From positions 372,001 through 436,000 of the forward strand of contig NZ_CP100462.1 of assembly GCF_024228675.1 (NCBI RefSeq): a DNA stretch of 64,000 bases, given 5' to 3'. This document shows positions 1 to 8,017 of this stretch, piece after piece. The DNA is from Salinigranum marinum (GTDB lineage: Archaea > Halobacteriota > Halobacteria > Halobacteriales > Haloferacaceae). The translations under genes were made by a program, and so were the position numbers. Positions within the stretch are counted from its first letter, which is position 1. Every line of letters begins with the position of its first letter. The notes under the pieces are model-generated. The model searched no databases, had not been told where the DNA came from, and saw nothing but the letters and a program-made list of their open reading frames with translations.

Positions 1-96
1 CGAGTCGCCAATTCCCTCTTACTCGTGGGTGGTGTACTGTTCCAGGGATTGGCGTTTGGGGCCTCCATAGACGGGGTAGCTGGATTAGTGGCTTGA
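1..96 (+). CDS. C-terminal end of a membrane protein (partial)
   Basis: An open frame runs in from the left edge and stops with TGA at 94-96. The 31 visible residues are hydrophobic and glycine-rich (LLLVGGVLF...GLAFGASIDGVAGLVA), as in the last transmembrane helix of an integral membrane protein. The family cannot be named from so little. The following 256 bases up to the antitoxin start hold nothing I can support. Confidence 0.4.
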   Translation, partial: RVANSLLLVGGVLFQGLAFGASIDGVAGLVA

Positions 97-352
97 GTGG
101 TAGTTGCGCAAAATCCTAGTTCGGCTCAAGTCTCCTCTGGTAGCTGGCAGAATGGTGCTGCTGAATGCGCGGCGTAAGTCGGGTGTGTATGTCTCTGGGA
201 CGAACCCTATTCTTTGGCTCCTCCACCTTCCCTGGGCGCGAACGGTGTCCATATCGACCTGACTATGCACAATGGTGGATGGCTGTCGCGGGAAAGAGTC
301 TGGAGCCAGAAGACTGATTACGCTCGTCAACATACAATTACAGTAGATTACA

Positions 353-715
353 ATGCCTGTCGATTTCGAGAGTTACCATCCGAGTAACCTTCCAAATGAG
401 GGGACAAACGGGCGACGGATCCTCGAACACCTCGCACAATATCCCGAGCTCGGGTTCACGCCGAGTGAACTCGCCGACGAACTCGATATCTCCCGGGGAA
501 GTGTTGGGACGACACTGAGTCGCCTCGAAGAGCGAGGACTCGTCCGACACAAAGGTGAGTATTGGGCGATCAATATCGAGGCGTACGACGCCCAAACAGC
601 CAGTGAGATCGGCCTCCGGTCAGTTGCTGACCAATTCGAGGGCGATCACTATGATACGAACCCCGACTGGGACGCTGAACTCCCAGATGTTGACGCTGAG
701 ACGAGTGGCGAGTGA
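353..715 (+). CDS. winged-helix antitoxin of a MazF-type pair
   Basis: The 120-residue protein has a winged helix-turn-helix at about residues 20-70 (FTPSELADELDISRGSVGTTL, then SRLEERGLVRHKGEYWAI), followed by an acidic tail of about 50 residues ending in TSGE. This is the layout of haloarchaeal wHTH antitoxins: an N-terminal DNA-binding domain that would repress its own operon and a C-terminal tail that would bind the toxin. Its TGA overlaps the ATG of the next gene, which encodes a PemK/MazF-like protein, so the two are probably co-translated. A decayed pair with the same antitoxin motif (RGLVRHK.YWAI) lies near 62.4 kb. Confidence 0.75.
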   Translation: MPVDFESYHPSNLPNEGTNGRRILEHLAQYPELGFTPSELADELDISRGSVGTTLSRLEERGLVRHKGEYWAINIEAYDAQTASEIGLRSVADQFEGDHYDTNPDWDAELPDVDAETSGE

Positions 716-1050
716 TGCTTCGACGTGGAAGCATCGTCGTCGCATCCGATCCCTACGGACATACTCCTCGACGACCCTACCTCATCTTGAGCGACGAGAC
801 ACACCCATTTGCGGGTGAGCAGTACATCGCCGCCGGTATCACGACGAAAGAGTACTCACCATCGATTTCGTTGGAGGGACGGTTCGTCGAAGGTGGCCTC
901 TCGGAACAATCATTTGTCTCCCCCTGGGCTGTCGTCTCCCTTCGCGAGGCCGATATCGAGCGTGCCGTGGCAATTGTCGACCAAACGGTGACGAGAACCG
1001 CGGCGGAACAACTGGCCCGATTCGTTGGATACGACCCGACCGACTCGTAG
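715..1050 (+). CDS. PemK/MazF-family toxin
   Basis: This protein of about 111 residues begins with the PemK/MazF-like signature RRGSIVVASDPYGH followed by RRPYLILSD, the beta-strand core of the CcdB/MazF fold. MazF-type toxins are usually mRNA endoribonucleases; activity here is inferred from family only. I chose the ATG at 715, which overlaps the antitoxin stop as TGATG; a GTG at 712 is also in frame. Length matches the family (about 110 residues), and the C-terminal half (SFVSPWAVVSL...ADIERAVAIVDQ) is also typical. The gene looks intact. Confidence 0.75.
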   Translation: MLRRGSIVVASDPYGHTPRRPYLILSDETHPFAGEQYIAAGITTKEYSPSISLEGRFVEGGLSEQSFVSPWAVVSLREADIERAVAIVDQTVTRTAAEQLARFVGYDPTDS

Positions 1051-1076
1051 TCATACGGTTCGGAGCGACAGGTGGC

Positions 1077-2084
1077 TCACGCTGGGCGGCGCCGCATATA
1101 TCGCATCCAAAACACCGCGAAGATCCCGAGCACCAGCCACTCGACGAAGATCATCACGTTCGAAACTGCATCACTCAGATAGCCGACGACCTCGATCGCG
1201 TCAACGACGACCGAAGCGCTCGAAACGCTCACCGCCTGCGTTCGCAGGTAGTAGGTCGAATGCGACTCCCACCAGTCGTCGCCAGTGAATCGCGCCTGGA
1301 CGATTGGGCTGTTGATGTCGACCGTCGCGGTGCCACTCGCGTCAGTGACCACAACGGGGACCGTTGCTCCATCGACGAAGATTTCTCGTCCGCTGACCGG
1401 ATTGCCGTCCGTGTCGCTGAGGATGATTTCGGCGGCCCCTGCCCCGTCGTCGATCGTTACGTTCAGCACTGGCTCTTTGTAACGCGTGACCTGCCTGTCC
1501 GTCGTAACCGGCATTCCCCAGACGTCGACGGAACTGGCGGAAACTGATTCCCCGGTCACATCACCTGTACTCTTCAGCACCCCCGCGTACTGGTTGTACA
1601 GGGGAGTCGGGTTGGTGTTCTCCGTCGCGACGATCGTGGTCGGAAGCGGCGTTGCCGCGACCGACCCGCTCTCCGCGACTCGGGTAGTCTCCCACCAGAT
1701 ACGACGGTCTGCGGGCTGGTCGGCGAGGACACTCACGTTCGCGGGACTCATCCGGTACCGCAGCATCGCCGGGTACCGCCCCTTGTAAGAGTGTGATGCG
1801 GCGACCTCCGACGTCCCGCTCTCGCTTCGTTCCTCGACAGCAGTATTCCGTGAGACCGAAAAGAACCGCCACGGAGCGGTCACGTACACCGTCTTATCGC
1901 CGACCTGGACCTCGACGTACTCCCAGCCGGCTGCGCCAGCGGCCAGCCCCTGTTGCCCCGTGGAGTCCCGCGGGTGTTCGAGCGGGCCGTGCCCGCGAGA
2001 TCGAGCCGTGAGCGCGGCGAGGCGTGGTCGTCGCACCGATCGAGAAGGGAGCGGCAGTTCGACATCCAACCGAGCGGTGCGCAC
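1077..2084 (-). CDS. putative membrane-anchored beta-sandwich protein, 5' end unclear
   Basis: The family is not recognised. Residues from about 50 onward look like genuine haloarchaeal protein: a soluble beta-rich region including an Ig- or carboxypeptidase-regulatory-like stretch (GAAEIILSDTDGNPVSGREI, then TDASGTATVDI), then one C-terminal transmembrane helix (VMIFVEWLVLGIFAVFW) and a basic tail RYMRRRPA. This suggests an outward-facing domain anchored by its C-terminus. The first 45 residues are arginine-rich and unlike the rest, so the true start may lie downstream or the 5' end may be frameshifted. It sits downstream of two small membrane-protein genes on the same strand, probably in one operon. 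Confidence 0.5.
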   Translation of the reverse strand: MRTARLDVELPLPSRSVRRPRLAALTARSRGHGPLEHPRDSTGQQGLAAGAAGWEYVEVQVGDKTVYVTAPWRFFSVSRNTAVEERSESGTSEVAASHSYKGRYPAMLRYRMSPANVSVLADQPADRRIWWETTRVAESGSVAATPLPTTIVATENTNPTPLYNQYAGVLKSTGDVTGESVSASSVDVWGMPVTTDRQVTRYKEPVLNVTIDDGAGAAEIILSDTDGNPVSGREIFVDGATVPVVVTDASGTATVDINSPIVQARFTGDDWWESHSTYYLRTQAVSVSSASVVVDAIEVVGYLSDAVSNVMIFVEWLVLGIFAVFWMRYMRRRPA

Positions 2085-2254
2085 CCGGTCAGCCGGGTGA
2101 TTGACAGAAGCCTACACGGACGGGGTGGGACTGAACGGGGCCGGGCGGTCGACGACGGCGGGCGACGGAAGGACCGCAGCCGGAGGCGAGGACCGCAGCG
2201 AGCCCCCCGAGTCGAGCGACCGGGGGCGTTCTAAAGCGTGGGACGGCGAACCAG

Positions 2255-2803
2255 CTACAACTCGTCAGGGAGCGTCTCCTCGAGACGCCACTCGATGACT
2301 CGAGGGAGTGCGAGTCCAGCGGCGTACGCGACAGACCCCACGAGGGGCAGCAGTGAGCTGAGGACACCCGCCCATGCAGCAGTGACGGCGGCACTGACGT
2401 CCTGGACAACAGGGATGCGAATGGCCATCCCACGGGCAAACACGTGATACGACATCACGAGCCCGCCAGCAGCCATGACGCTGATCGCGATCATGAATAC
2501 AGATTGACCGAACGCAACGGACTGACGTCCCCACCGTTTTGCGGTCGCGAGTTCTGTCCGGTAGACCGGCTCTTGTGGTTCGGAGTCGGCGAGTCGCCAG
2601 TGGTTCGGTCTCCCATCCGTCTCGAGGACGAGATACCCATCCTCGTGGAGCTCGTTCACATGATTTTGCATCGCCCGCTCGCCCACGGAGAATTCGGGGA
2701 CGAGATCCTGGACCGTGAGCGTCGGTTTATCCGACTCGCGAAACACGTTCAAAATCTCCTCTCGGTGGGGCGACCTCGACGTGGATGACGCACTTGTGGG
2801 CAT
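2255..2803 (-). CDS. winged-helix protein with two transmembrane segments
   Basis: The 182-residue protein has a winged-helix domain at about residues 12-70 (REEILNVFRESDKPTLTVQDLV...MQNHVNELHEDGYLVLETDG) followed by two hydrophobic helices (about 98-118, SVFMIAISVMAAGGLVMSYHV, and about 140-165). A MarR-like domain tethered to the membrane is common in haloarchaeal plasmids and integrated elements; a membrane-bound regulator is inferred. ATG at 2803 lies 4 bases after the stop of the upstream gene, consistent with one transcript. The target is unknown. Confidence 0.65.
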   Translation of the reverse strand: MPTSASSTSRSPHREEILNVFRESDKPTLTVQDLVPEFSVGERAMQNHVNELHEDGYLVLETDGRPNHWRLADSEPQEPVYRTELATAKRWGRQSVAFGQSVFMIAISVMAAGGLVMSYHVFARGMAIRIPVVQDVSAAVTAAWAGVLSSLLPLVGSVAYAAGLALPRVIEWRLEETLPDEL

Positions 2804-2806
2804 GAC

Positions 2807-3013
2807 TCAGTTGAGGATGGCCCGGACAGCAGCGTAGAGCACTCCCGTCGTCAAGACGATGGCAGCGAGTAGATACAGTACGCCCCACAGTCGGAAGTCG
2901 AATAACGGGGATGCCGTTGTCCATCCCGAGAGGGCTTGGCCCATGACGATGAAAATGAATCCACCGAGGAGGAGTGCGACAACCCCCTCCGCTGCCTCAG
3001 CGAGGTCTGTCAT
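2807..3013 (-). CDS. small membrane protein with two helices
   Basis: A 68-residue protein with two predicted transmembrane helices (about 12-30, VVALLLGGFIFIVMG, and about 44-64, LWGVLYLLAAIVLTTGVLYA) and short polar ends. No family is recognised. Its ATG overlaps the TGA of a 23-codon leader frame as ATGA, and its own stop lies 4 bases before the wHTH membrane protein, so all belong to one tight minus-strand operon. Confidence 0.55.
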   Translation of the reverse strand: MTDLAEAAEGVVALLLGGFIFIVMGQALSGWTTASPLFDFRLWGVLYLLAAIVLTTGVLYAAVRAILN

Positions 3014-3081
3014 CGCCTGCCCCCATCGGCTCTCTCCGGGAGGTCACATTCGTCGGTGCTATCGATCAGGTAGCCGAGCAT
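3010..3081 (-). CDS. 23-residue leader peptide, possible leaderless start of the operon
   Basis: ATG at 3081 opens a 23-codon frame (MLGYLIDSTDECDLPERAD...) that ends in TGA overlapping the ATG of the next gene. A TATA-like box at 3111-3118 is about 33 bases upstream, which puts transcription start within a few bases of this ATG. The frame is too short to judge by composition. It may be a true micro-protein or a leader that couples translation to the membrane gene downstream. Confidence 0.35.
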   Translation of the reverse strand: MLGYLIDSTDECDLPERADGGRR

Positions 3082-3110
3082 GGTTAGTGAAACAGGAGGG
3101 GAGCCAGCAT

Positions 3111-3118
3111 CTTATAAA
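3111..3118 (-). promoter_or_regulatory. TATA-like box for the 3081-1077 operon
   Basis: On the minus strand the sequence reads TTTATAAG inside an AT-rich stretch. Its centre is about 33 bases before ATG 3081, as expected for a haloarchaeal promoter with almost no 5' leader. Confidence 0.45.
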
Positions 3119-3120
3119 TA

Positions 3121-4539
3121 GAAGACGTTTTACGCGATTTTTCAAAAATATCTCCATTCGGTTTTCCGAATATAGATTTCTATTGCGTGATTCGGGATAC
3201 AGAACCGGATTCTACACCGTCATCCTCACCACGCGACCAGCGTCAGTTCTCGAACGGTCCTCGACCACTCATCTAGCCCACCCGACGGGAACAAGATCCA
3301 GAATTCGGATCATCCAATTCACCTCCCTCATCGAGCAGTTTTTCTCTCAATAATGTACAGTACACCTACCCCTTTCTGTGGACAAGTATGATGGTGCATA
3401 GCATCCTCTGACGGCTGGAAAACTCACAAGAGTGCCGTCGGGCTCTTTTCTGCCGGTTGTAATCAGCTCGACGAGGTCCGAGCGATGGCTATAAAGCCAG
3501 AATGTGCGCGACGAGGGGGTGAACAACGGCAAATCACGGAGTACGGGATCGATCGGAGGGAACCGTCGGGCGATTCAGGGACCGATCAGCACGCGAGTCA
3601 AGGCGGATAGCGGCGTGTGAGGGGCTGACGACCCCGAACAATTGCTCGACGGGGAGCTCGGTTCGAGTCATCAAAATCCGAGACGAGCAAACGGATGAAA
3701 GACGTCGTCGAAGCGAGCTGCTCGGGAATCCAGAGGATCACTCACCCACCCCCCGATGGAGTAACGGGAGGTGCCCCAAAGACCGCGACGAACGCGTCCA
3801 CAGCCTTGTTCTTGCGGCGTGGATGGACTACCCTTTCAACGAACGAGGTCACACGAGAACGGCTGTGGAACCCTGTCGTGTCGTGAGACGATGCGGGACT
3901 CCTCTTCTATCCGATCAGGTCATTACCCAGCCGAACAGCGCGGGGCAGAGCATACCCCAGAGCTGGGAGCGCTCCGAACAGTGTCACGAGAGACGACCGC
4001 GAGTCAGCCAGATGCAGTCGCGAAGTGTAGAAAGCATCTGCCAGATGTTCGATACGACACAGTCACCGGCATCTCCGATCGGCCCGCGTCGGGTCGACCG
4101 ACCCGACCCCCAAACTGCCCCATCGTACGACCCTAAATCGGCTTCACATTCCATATACTCTCCTCTCCTTGCGGGAGACTATGCCGAATGTGGATCGATC
4201 TAGATCGTCCGAGAGCATCTATCCGACTCTTTGATTCCCTGATAGGGTCAAAACCCGATTTAGGTATACGAGCAAAAAACGCCGATAGTTGGCCATCGTC
4301 GCTGACGAAACGAGCAAATTCTGGGGTTTCGAGCCTTCTCGACGCTAAATCCGAATCAGGAAATAGCGGTCACAGACCAAGCGAAACTGAAGAGCGAGGA
4401 GTGCCGAAGAAGAGCCCGAGGAATAGTCAGCTTGCTGATAAATGTAACGAACAGCGCGGTTTCAAGATACGGACGCAGGCTGAGGAGGACTATCTCATGT
4501 AACAATCGAGCCCCGTTCACACGGGTGGTTACATAAGGT
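3121..4539. other. 1.4-kb gap without a convincing gene
   Basis: No frame here has haloarchaeal protein character. The frames that are open are arginine- and serine-rich shadows. The first 80 bases are AT-rich, then composition returns to average. A short palindromic GTACAGTAC lies at about 3355-3363. A GTTCGAGTC at about 3669 resembles a tRNA T-loop but has no paired stem. The right end holds a palindromic repeat (4496-4539) that recurs at 6284. The gap may be debris left by the neighbouring insertion sequence. Confidence 0.5.
4496..4539. repeat. bipartite palindromic repeat, copy 1
   Basis: CATGTAAC at 4496-4503 and GTTACATAAGGT at 4528-4539 form outer half-sites around a spacer of about 25 bases. 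A second copy with the same half-sites and nearly the same spacing lies at 6284-6329, upstream of the DUF6788 gene. Without the ISH3 element the two copies would bracket that gene. The last five bases, AAGGT (4535-4539), are also the left target duplication of the ISH3 insertion. Confidence 0.5.
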
Positions 4540-5938
4540 CAGTACTTCACGAAGCCGGTTAGTTGAGACGTCTGCTTGCGGAAGGTGTGCTTAGAACCCA
4601 GCAAGCAGACAGTAGACTCCATGAGGACCAGATTCTTAACTTCCTCGTCAACACCCTTGACGAGGAAGTTTCGATCACTCTCGGTGAGAACGCTCAGATA
4701 ACGTCGGAAGAGATCTGTGAGGTCCTCGTCGGCGCGTGCGCCGACGGGACCTCAATCTCGACACTTTGTGAGAATAGTGCTAACTCCCCTCGTGCCAACG
4801 CCGTCCTCTATCATCTTCGGACGAAGTTCGAGCTGGAACAGCTCGAACGAGTCGGAAACACACTCCTCCAGCGAGATATTCTCGATGCCCTTCCCAAGCA
4901 GGTGGAGGTCGTCGCTGACCTCCACCTGCGTCCCTACTACGGTGACGAAGACGGCACAGAGGGCCTCTACCACTCGGAAGCCAAGCGTGGAACAACCGCA
5001 TTCCACGCGTACGCGACGCTGTACGCACGCGTGAAGAACAAACGCTACACGCTGGCGGTGCGCCGTCTTGTCGACGGCGACACCGCCAGCAGCGTCCTCG
5101 CCGAGTTTCTCGGTATCCTTGACGGCCTTGACCTCGGCGTCAAGGCCGTCTACCTCGATCGAGAATTCTACGACAGCAAGTGTCTCACGCTGCTGCAGGC
5201 GCACAACCACGCGTACGTCATCCCGATTATCCGGTGGGGTCAGTCGATCAAGCAAGAACTCTCCGAGGGCTGGAGTCGCGTGATTCACCACGACATGACG
5301 GCGAAACTCGACGGTCACAGCTGGACCGTCGAGTTTCCCGTCTACATCGACTGTACCTACCAGAACGGACGATACGACGAACATGGCGTGGCGCGTCACG
5401 GCTACGCCGCTGACGCGCCGTTCATCAATTCTCCTCGCGACGCTCGATACCACTACGCGAAACGCTTCGGTATCGAGGCCAGCTACCGACTCTCCGAGCA
5501 AACGATTGCGACGACTACGACACAGGATCCGGCGGTACGGCTGCTGTACGTCGTAGTGAGTTTGCTGTTACAGAACGTGTGGCGGTATCTGCACTGGGAG
5601 TATGTGGCGACGCCCCGCCGAGGCGGGCGTCGCCTCTGGGAGTGGTCGTATAAGGAGTTCACCAACATGATCCGACGGGCAGCGTGGACGGCCCTCGCGA
5701 CGCGTCGGGCCGTCCCCGCAAACCGACCGCCGGACGACCGGTTCGTCCGGTAACGACCGATCGAGTACGCCCCTGCGGTGAGTGGCAAGGCTGTCGCGTC
5801 GGCGGCGGATCGCCGCCGACAGCGACGATCTTCTCTTGATCTTCCGGTGACCCCCTCGTCAAGATCGATAGTGGAGTCGATTCGACACGGAACTTAAGCT
5901 TCAGAGGTGGTTAGCCGAGGAAGTTTCGTGAAGTACTG
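4540..5938 (+). mobile_element. ISH3-family insertion sequence, intact copy 1
   Basis: The 1399-bp element is bounded by terminal inverted repeats CAGTACTTCACGAA and TTCGTGAAGTACTG and flanked by a perfect 5-bp duplication AAGGT (4535-4539 and 5939-5943), the usual size for ISH3. It carries one intact transposase gene. The coding region contains many perfect hairpins, for example 4638-4650/4658-4670 (13 bp), 4898-4910/4917-4929 (13 bp), 5121-5131/5140-5150 (11 bp) and 5304-5316/5324-5336 (13 bp). A second copy lies at 51544-52940. Confidence 0.95.
4563..5753 (+). CDS. ISH3-family DDE transposase
   Basis: The 396-residue protein matches ISH3 transposases in length and layout. The N-terminal domain has LLQRDILDALPKQVEVVADLHLRPYYGDEDG with the first catalytic Asp region. 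A central stretch has KAVYLDREFY, the probable second Asp. The C-terminus has the conserved YAKRFGIEASYRLSEQ with the catalytic Glu, followed by TTTTQDPAVRLLYV and TPRRGGRR. It starts at TTG 4563, 23 bases inside the left end. It would cut and join the inverted repeats to move the element. The frame is intact, unlike copy 2. Confidence 0.92.
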   Translation: MRRLLAEGVLRTQQADSRLHEDQILNFLVNTLDEEVSITLGENAQITSEEICEVLVGACADGTSISTLCENSANSPRANAVLYHLRTKFELEQLERVGNTLLQRDILDALPKQVEVVADLHLRPYYGDEDGTEGLYHSEAKRGTTAFHAYATLYARVKNKRYTLAVRRLVDGDTASSVLAEFLGILDGLDLGVKAVYLDREFYDSKCLTLLQAHNHAYVIPIIRWGQSIKQELSEGWSRVIHHDMTAKLDGHSWTVEFPVYIDCTYQNGRYDEHGVARHGYAADAPFINSPRDARYHYAKRFGIEASYRLSEQTIATTTTQDPAVRLLYVVVSLLLQNVWRYLHWEYVATPRRGGRRLWEWSYKEFTNMIRRAAWTALATRRAVPANRPPDDRFVR

Positions 5939-5946
5939 AAGGTCTG

Positions 5947-6273
5947 TCACGCTTTGCCGACGTACTCCGACCTGAGTTTGCCGTCCTCCCGGTAGTAGCG
6001 GTAGAGGTACGGACCGTGGCCTCGGCCGTCGTTACAGGTGCAGTCAGCACCACACTTCACACGCTCCTTCACCAGCGTCCCGTTCCCCTCATCGCCTTCA
6101 TCGACGGGTTCGACGTCATCGGGGAGATCGGCCTCGTCGACGGGCTGGCTCCGATACTCGATCAACTCGTCGACGTACGCACGGACGTCTTCGAGCGTCT
6201 CCGTGTCCTGTTTTGGGAGTCCTTCGGCGAGGTACTTCGGGAGCGAATCAGGCGGATGTGGTGTGTCGGTCAT
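5947..6273 (-). CDS. DUF6788-like protein
   Basis: The 108-residue protein has an acidic N-terminal part (LEDVRAYVDELIEYRSQPVD) and a C-terminal motif KERVKCGADCTCNDGRGHGPYLYRYYREDGKLRSEYVGKA, which resembles the cysteine-containing DUF6788 domain found in mobile elements of bacteria and archaea. The cysteines could bind a metal. I prefer ATG 6273; a start at 6312 would add 13 residues but leave little room for a promoter. The TTATGTAA element at about 6319-6326 sits where a TATA box would be expected. The gene ends beside the ISH3 insertion, which did not damage it. Confidence 0.6.
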   Translation of the reverse strand: MTDTPHPPDSLPKYLAEGLPKQDTETLEDVRAYVDELIEYRSQPVDEADLPDDVEPVDEGDEGNGTLVKERVKCGADCTCNDGRGHGPYLYRYYREDGKLRSEYVGKA

Positions 6274-6283
6274 TAGTCTCGTC

Positions 6284-6329
6284 TTATGTAACACATGCCT
6301 TCCAGTCAACATAGGTATTTACATAAGGT
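6284..6329. promoter_or_regulatory. bipartite palindromic repeat, copy 2, at the DUF6788 promoter
   Basis: TTATGTAAC at 6284-6292 and TTACATAAGGT at 6319-6329 form an inverted pair of 8-9 bp half-sites. Read toward the gene, the distal half-site contains TTATGTAA, a plausible TATA box, and the proximal half-site covers the expected transcription start. This would suit an operator that blocks both. The same arrangement occurs at 4496-4539. Confidence 0.45.
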
Positions 6330-6372
6330 ACGGAAGATTCTGACATCAGCGCCTGTAGCCCGGGAAGGCCGA

Positions 6373-6906
6373 TTATGAATGTGAGTCGAGGTCATTCAGG
6401 AACGCCCGTCCCTCAACGACTGACGTGCGATCCGCGACACCGACCGCGGAGAGCACATCATCGATGGCTCGCTCGGCGATTCGATCGCTCACGAAGACAG
6501 TGACGTGGGACGACCCTTCTGCGACGTACTGATACGCCAGTCCGGCGAGAATCGTATCCGTCTTCTCGATCTCGTCTTCGGTGACGTCGTCTGCAGAAAG
6601 CGCGGCCATGCGGGTTCGGGTGTTGTCGACGACCTTGGACACACGGGGGACCGAAAAGTCGATCTGAGCGGGCGTCAACCAGCCGGCCTCCTGTGCGGCG
6701 CGGAGCCGGTCGCGTTGGTACTCGTACGCCCCGGGGCTCTCACCGAGTTCTTCGGCCACCTGTTTGGGGACAGTTACCGTGATGTTGTGCGTCCGAACGA
6801 AGCGCTCGAACGCCTGGTACTTGTCGTTCGAGGGGCCACCCATCGCGAAGAGGACGCTGCTGTCGATGATGGCGACGCTGTCGCTCGGAATCTCCACCGC
6901 CGACAT
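6373..6906 (-). CDS. PIN-domain protein, probable toxin of a wHTH/PIN pair
   Basis: The 177-residue protein shows the PIN-fold acidic residues in order: D15 (VAIIDSSVLF), E52/E53 (VPKQVAEELGE), D117 (EKTDTILAGLA) and D141 (VFVSDRIAERA). PIN domains are Mg-dependent ribonucleases, often the toxin of VapBC-like pairs. The gene starts one base inside the stop of the upstream wHTH gene (TAATG), so the two are probably translated together, with the regulator acting as antitoxin or repressor. That pairing is inferred; the fold call is strong. Confidence 0.7.
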   Translation of the reverse strand: MSAVEIPSDSVAIIDSSVLFAMGGPSNDKYQAFERFVRTHNITVTVPKQVAEELGESPGAYEYQRDRLRAAQEAGWLTPAQIDFSVPRVSKVVDNTRTRMAALSADDVTEDEIEKTDTILAGLAYQYVAEGSSHVTVFVSDRIAERAIDDVLSAVGVADRTSVVEGRAFLNDLDSHS

Positions 6907-7475
6907 TATTCAGGATGCTCCAGATACGGGTCGTAGGACGCGGCGTCCTCGACGACGTCCTGGAGTGCAGTGAACACGGTCATCCCCTCGACGGGGTGAA
7001 CACCGAGTTTCGTCGCCGCCGTCCGCTGTGTGAGTTCGCCGTTCATCACGCGGAGCGTGTAGTGGAGTGCCGCAGCTAGTTTCGCGACCCCCTGGCGTTC
7101 GACGAATACCCGGATGTCGTCGGTCTCGAATTGTCGACCGACCGCGTCGACGAGGGTGGGTGTCGCAAGAACGTCACCATGCTCGGTGTCGAGTCGGAGG
7201 CGAATCGGGACGACGGTGACCGTCGTGGGTGTCACCTCGTCGTTTCGGGAGAGCAGGCCCATCTCCTCGAGCTGGCCGATGTACTTGTACGTCGTCGAGT
7301 GTGCCATCTCGAGGTCGGTCTTGATCGTCTCGATCTCGACGGGCCCGTGCTGGAGGATGTAGATGTAGAGCCGTGCGAGCCGCGGTGTGTTGAGGAGCTC
7401 AGCGTACGTGAGGAGATCGTTGAACGTCTCCTCGGGATTCGCCACTGTGGAGGGCTGGTCGTCCGTGGACATCAT
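6906..7475 (-). CDS. winged-helix regulator upstream of the PIN gene
   Basis: The 189-residue protein has a wHTH at about residues 30-80 (RLYIYILQHGPVEIETIKTDL...STTYKYIGQLEEMGLLSRND), then a mixed C-terminal domain (about 85-185). It has the form of a haloarchaeal MarR/TrmB-like regulator. Its stop overlaps the start of the PIN-domain gene, which suggests it controls that gene and may neutralise the product. The upstream gap is AT-rich near 7480-7505 and should hold the promoter. Confidence 0.6.
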   Translation of the reverse strand: MMSTDDQPSTVANPEETFNDLLTYAELLNTPRLARLYIYILQHGPVEIETIKTDLEMAHSTTYKYIGQLEEMGLLSRNDEVTPTTVTVVPIRLRLDTEHGDVLATPTLVDAVGRQFETDDIRVFVERQGVAKLAAALHYTLRVMNGELTQRTAATKLGVHPVEGMTVFTALQDVVEDAASYDPYLEHPE

Positions 7476-8017
7476 AATACATGTTCTATGGATAGTGTAT
7501 TAACTCTTGGCGAGTAGTTGGCCATCAAGATGAGAACGCAAGATCTTAACCAACATCTGACGGCAAACTCCTCGTGTGTTGGTTACGAGTTCGCGAGAAC
7601 TCTCGGAGAGAGTGATACAATTACCGGCATATATTACTGATAATCAGCGTGCGAGGAGTCCCAAATCACGTCACCTCATCGCAGTCATGCGGTTTTCTGT
7701 GGGGTTGGAATCGGAGATCATGTTTGGTATCTCGAGTTCTGACGTCGCTATCATTCCTCCTAATAATATGGCAGGCAATACTCCGAATAATCGATGCGTC
7801 TCGAAAGGATGAGCTGGTCATGTCAGTCAGAGTCGTGCCACAAATTCGTTAGTCGCTGAGGCGATTTGAAATGAAAGTGCCAAAGAGAAATCCGTGTGGA
7901 AACTTAGGGGTCGTCTCGCGAATTTCTCTCCGACAGAGGGGTGAAGAGTTCGAAATCGATCGATTGACCGCCTAATCGACGGCATCGACGCCGAACGCTC
8001 TTCATCCAGACCCGATC
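7476..8017. other. intergenic region between divergent loci
   Basis: These 542 bases are less GC-rich than the flanks and hold no frame that looks like protein. They separate the minus-strand wHTH/PIN pair from the plus-strand locus starting at 8018 and must contain both promoters. No clear operator repeat was seen. Confidence 0.4.

Noticed and set aside
85-333. 82-codon minus-strand frame before the first antitoxin gene
   Set aside because: No recognisable domain or promoter, and composition is poor in acidic residues.
3660-3690. GTTCGAGTC resembling a tRNA T-loop
   Set aside because: The flanking bases do not pair as a T-stem, and no acceptor or anticodon arm lies at the right distance.
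3823-4203. 126-codon open frame in the gap before ISH3
   Set aside because: Composition is unlike haloarchaeal protein (rich in Ser, Arg, Gln, Pro; few acids) and no promoter or neighbour supports it.
4752-5501. Long open frame (249 codons) antisense to the ISH3 transposase
   Set aside because: It mirrors the transposase codons, has no independent start context and no family character; long antisense frames are usual in GC-rich coding DNA.
7576-7812. 78-codon frame in the gap before the 8018 gene
   Set aside because: Low acidity and AT-rich context; looks like chance.
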